From Candidatus Omnitrophota bacterium (GTDB lineage: Bacteria > Omnitrophota > Gorgyraeia > JAUYCX01): a stretch of DNA of 64,000 bases. The stretch spans positions 1-64,000 of the forward strand of contig JAUYCX010000041.1 in the NCBI GenBank assembly GCA_030692045.1, in the 5' to 3' direction. The notes beneath the pieces are model-generated. The model did not search any database and was not told the origin of the DNA. It saw only the letters and a program-made list of their open reading frames with translations. The position numbers and the translations under genes are program-made. Below are positions 28,787 to 38,028 of this stretch, piece by piece. The first letter of the stretch is position 1; every line of letters starts with the position of its first letter.

Positions 28787-30166
28787 TTATTTAACTAAAC
28801 TAATACTTTTATCATAATCGCGCTCATCAACCAAAAGTTTTTTTTCTGATAATGGTCCAACCATAAGGGATAAAAGTCTAACATAGCCTTCACAGTCATC
28901 AACTACCACAGAAATACCTTCGCTTTCCAGCCGTGTTTTGATTATCAAAATATCTTTAATATCAGAATGACGAAATACTTCTCTTAAGCTTTTTCTGTTT
29001 TGTAAAGAACTAAGGATTCGCAAAGTTATACCAACTAATAAAACTACTTCAACTCCTGCAAATGGTATGTGAATCTTGAGTAATCTATAAAGAAAAACTG
29101 GCAGGAAAGCAACGCCACATAAGAATATACTCCAAATCAATACAATGTTTCTTGCCATTACACGACCTATATATTCTGCAGCTGTTTTTTCTGTAACCGC
29201 CCCTTCTATAGATAATCTGAATCGCTTCATTTTGGAAATTACTTCTAGTGGATTAAACACTACTACCGTATAAAAATAACTGAAGAAAATAATTAATATG
29301 ACCCAAGAGAGATACGAAATCCATGTTCCGTGAATCAATATAGTTGTTATCCAAGACAGTATGGGACTTGCTTGTTCGCCCCCCAGTGCATTGATTGTCG
29401 CAGGAAACAATAATATAGAATGAGCAAAATAAATTGGAATTATCCCGGGAAGGTTAAGCGGTATTGACATTGTTATGTTCTTTGTCTTCTCGCTGGAGAA
29501 AACTACAGGCACTTTCTTTTCTCGTCTTAACATAAGTATAATTATTACAAGTGATAAGATTAATAACAATCCTGCTATTATCACTTTAAGTTGGTTTAAA
29601 GTAACTAACTCTTCCAAGAACTTTAGCAATGGAGAACGCATTTTAACCAATAATCCTGAAAGAAAAAATAAAGAAATTCCATTGCCTATACCGTGCTTAT
29701 TGATTTGCTCGGCCATCCAGATGATAATTAACACTCCGACAGTTATAGATAACATAGAAACCAATCTGAAAACAACAGTAGGGCTATTAACTAAATAAAC
29801 TCCATCCGCAGTATGTAATTTTTCTATCCACAGAGTAAGAAATAAAGATTGAACCAATCCGAGAAAAATAACTCCTGCATAAATTAATTGATTTATTTTT
29901 CTGATTCCTAGAGTTTCATTTTCTAAAATATTCCTGAGAGAAGGAAGTATAGCGATTAGAAGCATAAAAATAATATGAATAGATACATATGGTACAATAT
30001 CCAAAGAAAAAATGGAAACGCGATGCATAATCTGCTCAAACCCACCCATATCGGGCATAGAAACAAGAGACTTTAGGATGCCGTAATTTACTCCTGGCAC
30101 AGGAATAAATCTACCAATCCAATAAAGGGTAAGGAATAAACATGTTATCAAAATACGCTTCCACAT
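28787..30166 (-). CDS. Solitary SecY paralogue with C-terminal DUF2007-like domain
   Basis: SecY-like multi-TM (GRFIPVPGVNYGILK, KHGIGNGISLFF, NLPGIIPIYFAHSIL, VVVFNPLEV); tail RHSDIKDILIIKTRLESEGISVVVDDCEGY...KLLVDERDYDKSISLV. Confidence 0.8.
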   Translation of the reverse strand: MWKRILITCLFLTLYWIGRFIPVPGVNYGILKSLVSMPDMGGFEQIMHRVSIFSLDIVPYVSIHIIFMLLIAILPSLRNILENETLGIRKINQLIYAGVIFLGLVQSLFLTLWIEKLHTADGVYLVNSPTVVFRLVSMLSITVGVLIIIWMAEQINKHGIGNGISLFFLSGLLVKMRSPLLKFLEELVTLNQLKVIIAGLLLILSLVIIILMLRREKKVPVVFSSEKTKNITMSIPLNLPGIIPIYFAHSILLFPATINALGGEQASPILSWITTILIHGTWISYLSWVILIIFFSYFYTVVVFNPLEVISKMKRFRLSIEGAVTEKTAAEYIGRVMARNIVLIWSIFLCGVAFLPVFLYRLLKIHIPFAGVEVVLLVGITLRILSSLQNRKSLREVFRHSDIKDILIIKTRLESEGISVVVDDCEGYVRLLSLMVGPLSEKKLLVDERDYDKSISLVK

Positions 30167-30319
30167 TGCTATCCTCCTTGTTTCTCCAGTTATAATAAAG
30201 CTCAAATTAGTAAATTAGTTTAATAATAGGGACGTTCTATTTTTTAATGAGGGCGCAACTTATGGAGCGCAAGCGACATAGGTTGTCTGGCCGAATTAAT
30301 CCCGCAGCCTGCTCGAAAA

Positions 30320-30898
30320 TTATCGAAAAGGAATTGGCAAATACCTATATTCCTCTTCTTCAATATTTAATTTATAATATTCATCTATTTTCATCATTAA
30401 TGTAATTTTGTAGATACGATTATCCAGAACTATCCTTGCCTTTTCATTTAATTTAAGCACAACTGTTGCTTTGCTATTCGAAAATTGTCTAATATCTTTA
30501 ATCTTAAAAGCTGAATTACTAGTATTATATTTGACAGAATAACGACTTTGAGTTGGAATTGTAACGTCAGACTTTGAGGACGGTTCAGAAATTCCTGTTA
30601 TTATTGGGTCAACTACAAGTTTTATGTTGGGCCCCTTTTCCTCAACAAATACTAAAGTATGTGCACTTTTCCCAAGTTTAACAATTTGATTATTAATATC
30701 GTTTAATGATATTTTATGCTCATATGATGTGCTTTCCCTTACAAGTGGCCAATTAGTATTTAAAAATAAATACCAGCTAATAGACAACCAAATTATAAAA
30801 ATCCAAATAGGGGATAACAAAAAAATAGATTTTAAGAATCTGCTTGAATCAGATTTTACATTCTTGTTACTTTTTTTCTTAGGTGATCGCTTTGTCAT
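30320..30898 (-). CDS. Hypothetical single-TM protein
   Basis: 192 aa, basic N-terminus then one TM and an exported domain. Confidence 0.6.
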   Translation of the reverse strand: MTKRSPKKKSNKNVKSDSSRFLKSIFLLSPIWIFIIWLSISWYLFLNTNWPLVRESTSYEHKISLNDINNQIVKLGKSAHTLVFVEEKGPNIKLVVDPIITGISEPSSKSDVTIPTQSRYSVKYNTSNSAFKIKDIRQFSNSKATVVLKLNEKARIVLDNRIYKITLMMKIDEYYKLNIEEEEYRYLPIPFR

Positions 30899-30963
30899 GG
30901 TATAAAGGGGACGGTTCTATTTTTCCCGCCTCAACAAAAATTCGAAGCGGGCTATTTATTATT

Positions 30964-31884
30964 TCATTCTATCGCTAAATGTTCCTTTAACAGAGATAAT
31001 GCGTCTAATTCAAGTAGAAAAATGTCGGTGTTAATCTTGGACCTAAAGTGTTGTTCCACCCATCTTCGTTTTGATCTCTCTAGTTCATATGCCGTAGCAG
31101 TAATAGTTTTATCTTTCATTAGGCTTACATTTAATCTTTCTAAATTTGTTTCATCAAAACTAAATCCTAAAATATAGATTTTATCTGCCTTTTCTATTAA
31201 TTTATATGCTGCTTGAAATTCTTGACTTTCCCCAACTTCTCTTTCTTCAGTTAGTAATTTAATATTGTCTCGCGCATTTCTAAGCCTAACAAAGCTGTCC
31301 TTCTGGTATAAATACGGAAACCCATTTCCATTCTGCCAAGGTAAGAAATCAAGCTGGCCATAAAGATGAATAATAGGAATATTTTTTATTTTTTCAGCAC
31401 ATTCTTGATAAGATTTGTTAAATTGATTTGCTAGTGCTTCGAAAAGGAATTGCTCTAGCGACCTATCATAATTGAAGGTAATAAATGAAATCTCGTTTTT
31501 ATCAAACTCTTCAAATGAAGATTTGAGTCTATCATACAAATACATATACCAATTATCTCCTGAATCCCTTAATCTTTGATCCCTTTCACATGGAAGAAGA
31601 TAAGAAGCGATCGTCATCTTCCCAATATTCATAAATTCTTTTCTGTGCTCAAGAAAAAAATCAATAGAATAGAGGCTGCTTCTAGAGAACTCTGTAATAA
31701 ATTTATCAACACTTTGGGCATAAAAACTTTCATCTTCTTTTTCATTCACAGGTACTAACGCCTGAACTACGGCTGCTTTTCGAGTTCGTCCACAAATCAA
31801 GTTCCGTAGTTGTATACCTGTAGGATATTCAAATGGAGCACTGGCTCCAGCCCCTAGAATAAATAAAGTTTTTGTTTTTATCAT
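30964..31884 (-). CDS. SIR2-like NAD-binding domain protein
   Basis: FILGAGASAPFEYPTGIQL...FITFNYDRSLEQFL...IIHLYGQLD...IYILGFSFDETN. Confidence 0.7.
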   Translation of the reverse strand: MIKTKTLFILGAGASAPFEYPTGIQLRNLICGRTRKAAVVQALVPVNEKEDESFYAQSVDKFITEFSRSSLYSIDFFLEHRKEFMNIGKMTIASYLLPCERDQRLRDSGDNWYMYLYDRLKSSFEEFDKNEISFITFNYDRSLEQFLFEALANQFNKSYQECAEKIKNIPIIHLYGQLDFLPWQNGNGFPYLYQKDSFVRLRNARDNIKLLTEEREVGESQEFQAAYKLIEKADKIYILGFSFDETNLERLNVSLMKDKTITATAYELERSKRRWVEQHFRSKINTDIFLLELDALSLLKEHLAIE

Positions 31885-32334
31885 CTTTACGCCAGTATCT
31901 AATGAGAAAATTTGGGTCGTTTCTATCCCTGTACTTTCAGTACAGGAATTCCGCATTAGCTTTTAAATTGCTTCGATAGATAATCCTGCGAAGCCAAGCG
32001 CGAAAGCCGCTTGGCGAAGCAGGGCAAAAATTCGAAGCGGCTGGTTTTCCAAACTTTGCACTTTAAACTTTATACTTTAAACTAAAAAGGCAACCCTTCG
32101 ACAAGCTCAGGGTAAACCCCCTACTTTTCGAGAGTTGCCTTAAGAAATTTTACTCATTTTATCACCGCTTTACGAGATCACTATTCCTAATTCATCAATT
32201 GCATCTTTTACAACATCATCCCAACCTTCTAAGCCGAATTCCACACCCTTTTGAACCCTTTCTAATTCGTAGATATTTAATTTTCTCTACTAAAACTAAT
32301 CCAAATCAGGTTTGCGATCAAAAAAATCAAAAAC

Positions 32335-33336
32335 TCAAACAACCTGAAATTCTAATTGAAACTTTTCTTGTTTGCGTCTTTCTCCAAAAAAAAGGTCTGT
32401 TTTCTGTGTTTCATCTAATTCTTTTAGTCTTTTTTCTGCTATCTTTACATACTCACGATTTGAATCTATCCCGATATAGTTTTTACCTAGTTTCTTAGCC
32501 GCAACTGCAGTCGTCCCGCTGCCAACAAACGGATCTAAAACTACCGCACCCTTAGAAAAAGCAGAAAGTTTTATTAAATACTCACAAATAGCTAAGGGCT
32601 TAACTGTCTTATGCGTATTATATTCTCCTTTTTCCTTTTTTGTGGGTTTAGGCAAAAGAAAAGTTCTATCAATAAGTTCATTTATACTTTCCACAGTAAA
32701 AACATTGGAAGGATACATATTATTACCGATTTTTACCTCGGTATTAAATAAACCAACGTCATGTTTCAACATATTATTTAAATAGGTTTGATCAACTGGT
32801 TTCTGCGCCATTGCTATTGGTTCGAAACAAGATTTGATTTGCGGAGTTTTCCAACCATTTAATTTTTCTTTAATCTTATTTTTTGCTCGTTGATCAATCT
32901 CCATCTTGTTTATTAAATGGTCTAAACCCATTGCTTTCGCCTGATTTTGTGTATAAAGCCATATGAAGGCATCTCTTATTTCAAAACCAGCATCATCAAT
33001 TGCGCAGGCCATTCTATGATATAGCCTAGGACTTGAAAAAGAAAAGAAAAAGCCACCTGGCTTCAAGGCCCTGAACACTTCTTCGGATATCTCTAAATAC
33101 CAATTATAAAACCTTTTTCCTTGCTCTCTTTCAAATTTCATTCCCGCAGGTAATGATTTTATTACATATTGATTGCTTTGATTAGAAACTTTGCAGTGAT
33201 CCCAATTATTATCTAGCTTATCCAAAAAATAAGGCGGGTCAGTCAAAACTACATCTATGGAATTGCTCTCAATCTTTGGAAACAATTCCAATGCATCCGC
33301 ACACACAATTTTATTAATAAAATCTTTATTCTTCAT
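32335..33336 (-). CDS. Type II DNA methyltransferase (DPPY class, likely N6-adenine)
   Basis: DVVLTDPPYFLDKLDNNWD then DPFVGSGTTAVAAKKLGKNYIGID. Confidence 0.9.
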   Translation of the reverse strand: MKNKDFINKIVCADALELFPKIESNSIDVVLTDPPYFLDKLDNNWDHCKVSNQSNQYVIKSLPAGMKFEREQGKRFYNWYLEISEEVFRALKPGGFFFSFSSPRLYHRMACAIDDAGFEIRDAFIWLYTQNQAKAMGLDHLINKMEIDQRAKNKIKEKLNGWKTPQIKSCFEPIAMAQKPVDQTYLNNMLKHDVGLFNTEVKIGNNMYPSNVFTVESINELIDRTFLLPKPTKKEKGEYNTHKTVKPLAICEYLIKLSAFSKGAVVLDPFVGSGTTAVAAKKLGKNYIGIDSNREYVKIAEKRLKELDETQKTDLFFGERRKQEKFQLEFQVV

Positions 33337-33338
33337 GG

Positions 33339-33761
33339 TTAATTAATTCTGTCTGGTTTCTTACCTTTAAATTCATGAAATAAAATTCTGTAAACTGCTT
33401 TTTTAACCTCCCTATCGCAACTTTTTATTACTTGAGGATTAGCTAACTTTATCACTCGCCCCTTGTCATCATAAATCCATCTATTTCTATCATCCCTATT
33501 GCATTTTTGGCATTGCGGTATTATGTTTCCCGCAACCAAAGGCTTGTTTGGGTCCATATGAGCCTTCTGTAAAATTGTTTTTGTTGCTGGCCAATGGAAA
33601 TGCGGCTTGCCTTCTTGAGAACCACAAGTAGCACATCTAAAATTATATTTTTCCTTTATTTTTCCCCAATCATCAGTATCTATTATTCTATGCCCTTTTT
33701 TAAAAGAAGGATAAGGCTGCTCTAATGGAAGTTTCCGGGGACGCGTACCTATTCTATTTAA
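33339..33761 (-). pseudogene. HNH endonuclease, likely restriction partner of the methyltransferase; 5' end without a canonical start
   Basis: Open frame upstream of the track ORF: TRPRKLPLEQPYPSFKKGHRIIDTDDWGKIKEKYNFRCATCGSQEGKPHFHWPATKTILQKAHMDPNKPLVAGNIIPQCQKCNRDDRNRWIYDDKGR...; no ATG/GTG/TTG before 33557. Confidence 0.7.
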
Positions 33762-33847
33762 TTAACTAAGCTCTCTTTCCTTCCCCCTAAATCCCTCGAC
33801 CCTTCCAACCTCTTCCAAAAATCTTTAAAAACCTCCAATCAGGCCTT

Positions 33848-34534
33848 TTATTTTAATATATCCAGTATTCCTCTTTCCTTTGTCTCTTCCAAGCCCTTTA
33901 TTATCTTTTTTTGCCATTTCACAGGCACAGAAGCAAAAACCTTTCTGATTATCTCTATCTCACCCTTGTTAATTAAAGCTTTTAGGATTTGGACTGCAGT
34001 ATTTCTGTCCTTAATCGCTTTTTCTTCCTTGAATCTGCGCTGGGAAATAATCAATTTATGCAAGGCGAAATTGGCAGGATGAGGCGAGGTTAAATAGAAA
34101 TTTTCAACCTTAACCCTAATTGTTTTGGCAGACAAGAAACTAAGGAATCTTAAGGCAACAGCGTTCATTCCTAATTTAGGTAAAGGGACCGGCTTATCTG
34201 TACCCCTGCTTTTCTCTGGAACTAAAAATTCAAGTACAAGGTCAGGATGGTCAAGTTTAAGATATCCTCTAGTGCCTCTAATCATTGTCACGAACCCTAA
34301 ATCCTTAAGAAGTTCAGGTATATTTACCTCTTCTTTTATTCTCGATGGATTATCAATCAAAAAGTCGATATCCCTTGTCTTTATCGTTGCTTGGTCAATG
34401 AATGGAATATTATAAAAATATTCTTTATAAAAATATACACACCAGCTTCCTATAAGGATAAAATCATTCAGTATTCCGGCGTTGTTAAAACGCCTCAAGA
34501 TCTCAAGACATAATTCAGACTGCTTCTTTTCCAC
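33848..34534 (-). CDS. Nucleotidyltransferase-fold protein (toxin-like)
   Basis: ILIGSWCVYFY...IKTRDIDFLIDNPSR; overlaps the upstream small gene by 20 nt. Confidence 0.65.
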   Translation of the reverse strand: MEKKQSELCLEILRRFNNAGILNDFILIGSWCVYFYKEYFYNIPFIDQATIKTRDIDFLIDNPSRIKEEVNIPELLKDLGFVTMIRGTRGYLKLDHPDLVLEFLVPEKSRGTDKPVPLPKLGMNAVALRFLSFLSAKTIRVKVENFYLTSPHPANFALHKLIISQRRFKEEKAIKDRNTAVQILKALINKGEIEIIRKVFASVPVKWQKKIIKGLEETKERGILDILK

Positions 34535-34835
34535 GTAAAGCTCTCCTTAAAAACCTAATCTGTTTTTTTACCTGCGACAATAAATTTCTGTATTTAGCCC
34601 TTAGTGCTTTGACCTCTTCAAACTTCTTTTTTTCCTCATCGGCTATCTTTCCTTTATAAATATATTTTATTTTTTTGCCTATTCTTTTTACTAAATAGCA
34701 ATATTCGCGGCCTCTTATTTCTCTGACTGCGAGGCATCCTTTGGGTAATTTTCTCAAGGCTCCTTCATATTCCCTTCTCATCCGAAGAGAATTCTCAAGC
34801 TCCTCTGCCAAAACGCCCTTTATTACTCCCTTCAT
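34515..34835 (-). CDS. Small basic protein paired with the nucleotidyltransferase (possible antitoxin)
   Basis: 106 aa; first gene of two-gene operon with a repeated operator-like upstream region. Confidence 0.55.
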   Translation of the reverse strand: MKGVIKGVLAEELENSLRMRREYEGALRKLPKGCLAVREIRGREYCYLVKRIGKKIKYIYKGKIADEEKKKFEEVKALRAKYRNLLSQVKKQIRFLRRALRGKEAV

Positions 34836-34845
34836 AATTCCTCCT

Positions 34846-34944
34846 GTTACCCAACAAACTACTATATAATATAACTTGTTAGGTAACTGATGTCAAGAAA
34901 AAATTACCCAACAAATCTACAAATCAAGTATTTTGTTGGGTAAT
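34846..34944. promoter_or_regulatory. Tandem operator-like palindromes upstream of the nucleotidyltransferase pair
   Basis: GTTACCCAACAA...TTGTTAGGTAAC (34846-34887) and ATTACCCAACAAAT...ATTTTGTTGGGTAAT (34903-34944). Confidence 0.75.
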
Positions 34945-34949
34945 ACGTA

Positions 34950-35597
34950 AGTTTACTAAGTGCGAATAAATGAAGCTCTATGGGCTTACGCCCATAGCAT
35001 CTTTTCATTCTTCGGCGAAATCCGCCGAAGCCATACCCTCCTTCGCTTAAAGAACTTTCGTCTTCAGCTTCGGAGGGTTATCCGCCTTTTTTTCCGCCAA
35101 AGGCGGATCTGCCTTCGGCATGACATCTACGGCCTTATGGCCGTAGTGTTCAGGCGAAGGCGGATAAGGGCGACCCCGATAATATCGGGGTCGCCCAATG
35201 TGTCATTATACCCCTTTGCTCTTTTTGCCACAACAAAAAGGGCGGGTGCGTGTTTTACGCCAACACCCTTTCATCAGCAAGTTGTATCGGGTGACGAGGA
35301 TTGATTTCGAGCCGCACGTCGAAAATTCGAAGCGGGCAAGGTGTCCGACGTATCGTCGGACGAGCGAGAATTTTCGTCGAGCGCGGGTCTTCCTCGCTGG
35401 GGAAGACCAAGCGGTGCGGCGAAAAACAAGCCTCGGCAGGACCCGATATTGAAACAATTTATCCGCCTACGTCCGCCACAGAATTTTGGCGGACTTCGGC
35501 GAGATTTAATTCGCAGACGTCCGCCAATGAAACAATGGCGGACTACAATTTATGTCTCCGCCTTCGGCGAATCCATAAATTGTCTGCTCTTTAAATA
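34950..35597. repeat. Long composite of nested palindromes between the TA-like pair and mnmG
   Basis: CTATGGGC..GCCCATAG, CGACCCCGAT..ATCGGGGTCG, two GTCCGCCA..TGGCGGAC hairpins (35471-35494, 35519-35543), GCAGAC..GTCTGC, ACAATTTATG..CATAAATTGT (35545-35583). Confidence 0.8.
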
Positions 35598-37436
35598 AAC
35601 CATCAGAATTGACAAAGCCGCAGGCGTTACACCAGAAATTCTGCTTGCTTGGCCCAAAGTTAAAGGAGAGAATTTTATTAACTTTTCTTTTATCTCCCGA
35701 GAAAGTCCGGCAATTGTAGTATAATCAATATCAGGAGGAACTTTAATCTGCTCAATCTTTCTAAATCTCTCAATTTCAGAAAGCTGTCTTTCAATAAAGC
35801 CGGAATATTTGGTTTGTATCTCCACTTGCAAGGCAGTATCTTGGCAAATCCTTTTATTTGAATGGTTTAATTTTTTAAGCATCTCGTAAGAAATCTCCGG
35901 CCGCTTTAATAAATCCTCTAAGGTCGTGGCATTTTTTAAAGCGCTGCTTTTGTATCTTAAAAGATAGCGGTTTACTTTTGCTGTGGGAAAAATCCTAGTT
36001 TTTTTAATGCGCTTTAATTCAGCGTCAATCTCTTGAGATTTCTTAAGCACTTTTTTAAAGCGCTCTTTAGTTAAAAGTCCTAATTCAAAACCGATTTTAC
36101 TTAAGCGTAAATCTGCATTATCTTCTCTTAAGATGAGACGATATTCCACGCGAGAGGTAAACATCCTGTACGGCTCATTAGTGCCTTTGGTGGTTAAATC
36201 ATCAATTAAAACTCCGATATATGCTTGGGAGCGTTCTAAAATAAGCCCCTGTTTATGCTTCACCCTTAAAGCTGCATTTATTCCGGCAATTAAACCCTGA
36301 GAGGCTGCCTCTTCATAACCCGTTGTGCCATTAATTTGTCCGGCTAAAAATAAATTTTTAATGCGCTTGGTCTCAAGGGTGGGATAAAGTTCAGTAGGAT
36401 CAACTACATCATGCTCAATGCCATAGCCCGGACGGGTAATTACAACCTCTTCTAAGCCTTTTATGGAATGCAACATTTTAAGCTGGATATCTATTGGCAG
36501 GCTGGTGGATAAACCATTAGGATAATATTCAAAGCTGTTTCTTCCTTCGGGCTCTAAAAAAATCTGATGGCGCTCCTTATCTGAAAATTTGACCACCTTA
36601 TCCTCAATAGAAGGGCAATAACGCACTCCTGTTGCCTTTATTATGCCGGTATAGAGTGGTGACCTATCTAAGCCTGTTTTGATAATCTCGTGTGTCTTTT
36701 GATTAGTGTAAGTAATATAACAGGGAAGCTGTTTTCTAATTGTCTTCATTGTTGTAAAAGAAAAAGGAACGGGGTTTTTATCTGGCGGCTGAATCTCAAG
36801 TTTGGAAAACTTGATTGTGCGTCCATCCAAACGCGCGCAAGTGCCGGTTTTAAAACGCATAATTCTAAAACCCAATTCTTTTAAATTTTGAGAAAGATTA
36901 ATTGACGCTGGCTCGCCAATTCTTCCGCCGGGAAAATGTGTAAGGCCTATGTGAATTAGGCCATTTAAGAATGTGCCAGGAGTTATTACTACTGTTTTAG
37001 CAAAAATCTCTTCATTTAAATTTGTTTTTACACCTTTAACTGCATTGCCGTCAATCAAAATTTCTAAAACCTCAGCCTGCTTTAGAAATAAATTCCTTTG
37101 TTTCTCTAAAATGGATTTAATGTAGAGTTTGTAGGCAACTCTATCTGACTGCACTCTGGATGAACGCACAGCTCTACCTTTGGACATATTAAGCCTGCGG
37201 TATTGAATGGCAGTTGTATCTGCGGCTTTGGCCATTTCTCCGCCTAAGGCATCAATCTCTTTGACTAATTGTCCTTTACCTACTCCGCCGATTGCCGGAT
37301 TACAACTCATTAAGCCAATAGTGTCCATTTGCATAGTGACAAGCAAGGTTAAACAACCCATGCGGCTTGTGGCCAAAGCCGCTTCAATCCCTGCATGTCC
37401 TGCACCGATAATTATGCAATCAAATGTCTTAGTCAT
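35550..37436 (-). CDS. mnmG: tRNA uridine-5-carboxymethylaminomethyl modification enzyme MnmG (GidA)
   Basis: [19 protein letters not shown]...[24 protein letters not shown]-terminal 12 aa encoded by repeat DNA. Confidence 0.97.
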   Translation of the reverse strand: MTKTFDCIIIGAGHAGIEAALATSRMGCLTLLVTMQMDTIGLMSCNPAIGGVGKGQLVKEIDALGGEMAKAADTTAIQYRRLNMSKGRAVRSSRVQSDRVAYKLYIKSILEKQRNLFLKQAEVLEILIDGNAVKGVKTNLNEEIFAKTVVITPGTFLNGLIHIGLTHFPGGRIGEPASINLSQNLKELGFRIMRFKTGTCARLDGRTIKFSKLEIQPPDKNPVPFSFTTMKTIRKQLPCYITYTNQKTHEIIKTGLDRSPLYTGIIKATGVRYCPSIEDKVVKFSDKERHQIFLEPEGRNSFEYYPNGLSTSLPIDIQLKMLHSIKGLEEVVITRPGYGIEHDVVDPTELYPTLETKRIKNLFLAGQINGTTGYEEAASQGLIAGINAALRVKHKQGLILERSQAYIGVLIDDLTTKGTNEPYRMFTSRVEYRLILREDNADLRLSKIGFELGLLTKERFKKVLKKSQEIDAELKRIKKTRIFPTAKVNRYLLRYKSSALKNATTLEDLLKRPEISYEMLKKLNHSNKRICQDTALQVEIQTKYSGFIERQLSEIERFRKIEQIKVPPDIDYTTIAGLSREIKEKLIKFSPLTLGQASRISGVTPAALSILMVYLKSRQFMDSPKAET

Positions 37437-37599
37437 GGCATTTGCTTTTTTGGAAAATAAGGAATTATATTATATTACTTCTCTTTAGAATTGCCTATAT
37501 CTTAGTAGGGAGCTCTGAAAAAGTCTACTTTTTCAAGAATGGTTTTTCAGAAATTTCTAGTAGGCAGGAGTTAGGATACGTTTTCTGTGATAGTACTTT

Positions 37600-37854
37600 C
37601 TAGGCTATAACCCTGTACACAATATCATTCTCGTGAACCTTGCCAGTAACCTTTATACCAACTGAATCGCCGGCTTTAGCTTCAGTAACGGATGCGTGTT
37701 CTATTTGCATAGAGTCAACAAGCTGGGTAAAATCGTCGCTACAGCCTTTGATATGGATAGTATCGCCAACTTTAAGGGTGTCGGTAAGTTCAATAATACC
37801 AACACTGATTTTGCTAAAACAGTGCGAGATACTGCCGATTTGTTTCTCCTCCAT
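37600..37854 (-). CDS. Translation-elongation-factor-like small protein (EF-Tu domain 2 fold)
   Basis: MEEKQIGSISHCFSKISVGIIELTDTLKVGDTIHIKGCSDDFTQLVDSMQIEHASVTEAKAGDSVGIKVTGKVHENDIVYRV; start preceded by GGAGG. Confidence 0.8.
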   Translation of the reverse strand: MEEKQIGSISHCFSKISVGIIELTDTLKVGDTIHIKGCSDDFTQLVDSMQIEHASVTEAKAGDSVGIKVTGKVHENDIVYRVIA

Positions 37855-37871
37855 CACCCACCTCCTTGTCT

Positions 37872-37955
37872 TTACGGTTTCATTCTGGCCACGAATACAA
37901 TTATAGCAATTAACCATGTTGCCCCAACTATGAGCCATTTTTGTTTATCGGGCAT
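37872..37955 (-). CDS. 27-aa small transmembrane ORF
   Basis: MPDKQKWLIVGATWLIAIIVFVARMKP* with GGAGG upstream; ends just before the elongation-factor-like gene. Confidence 0.6.
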   Translation of the reverse strand: MPDKQKWLIVGATWLIAIIVFVARMKP

Positions 37956-38028
37956 TCCTTTACCTCCTGACATTATTATAATATGCCGATGAAAAATTGT
38001 CTATGGAAACTTGGGGGCAACGTCCCTC

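Noticed and set aside
32199-32498. Plus-strand 99-aa ORF
   Set aside because: Low-complexity AT-rich translation, overlaps the methyltransferase 3' end antisense.
34960-35598. ORFs in the 34.95-35.6 kb region on both strands
   Set aside because: Arise from the nested palindromic composite; Arg/Pro-rich nonsense composition.
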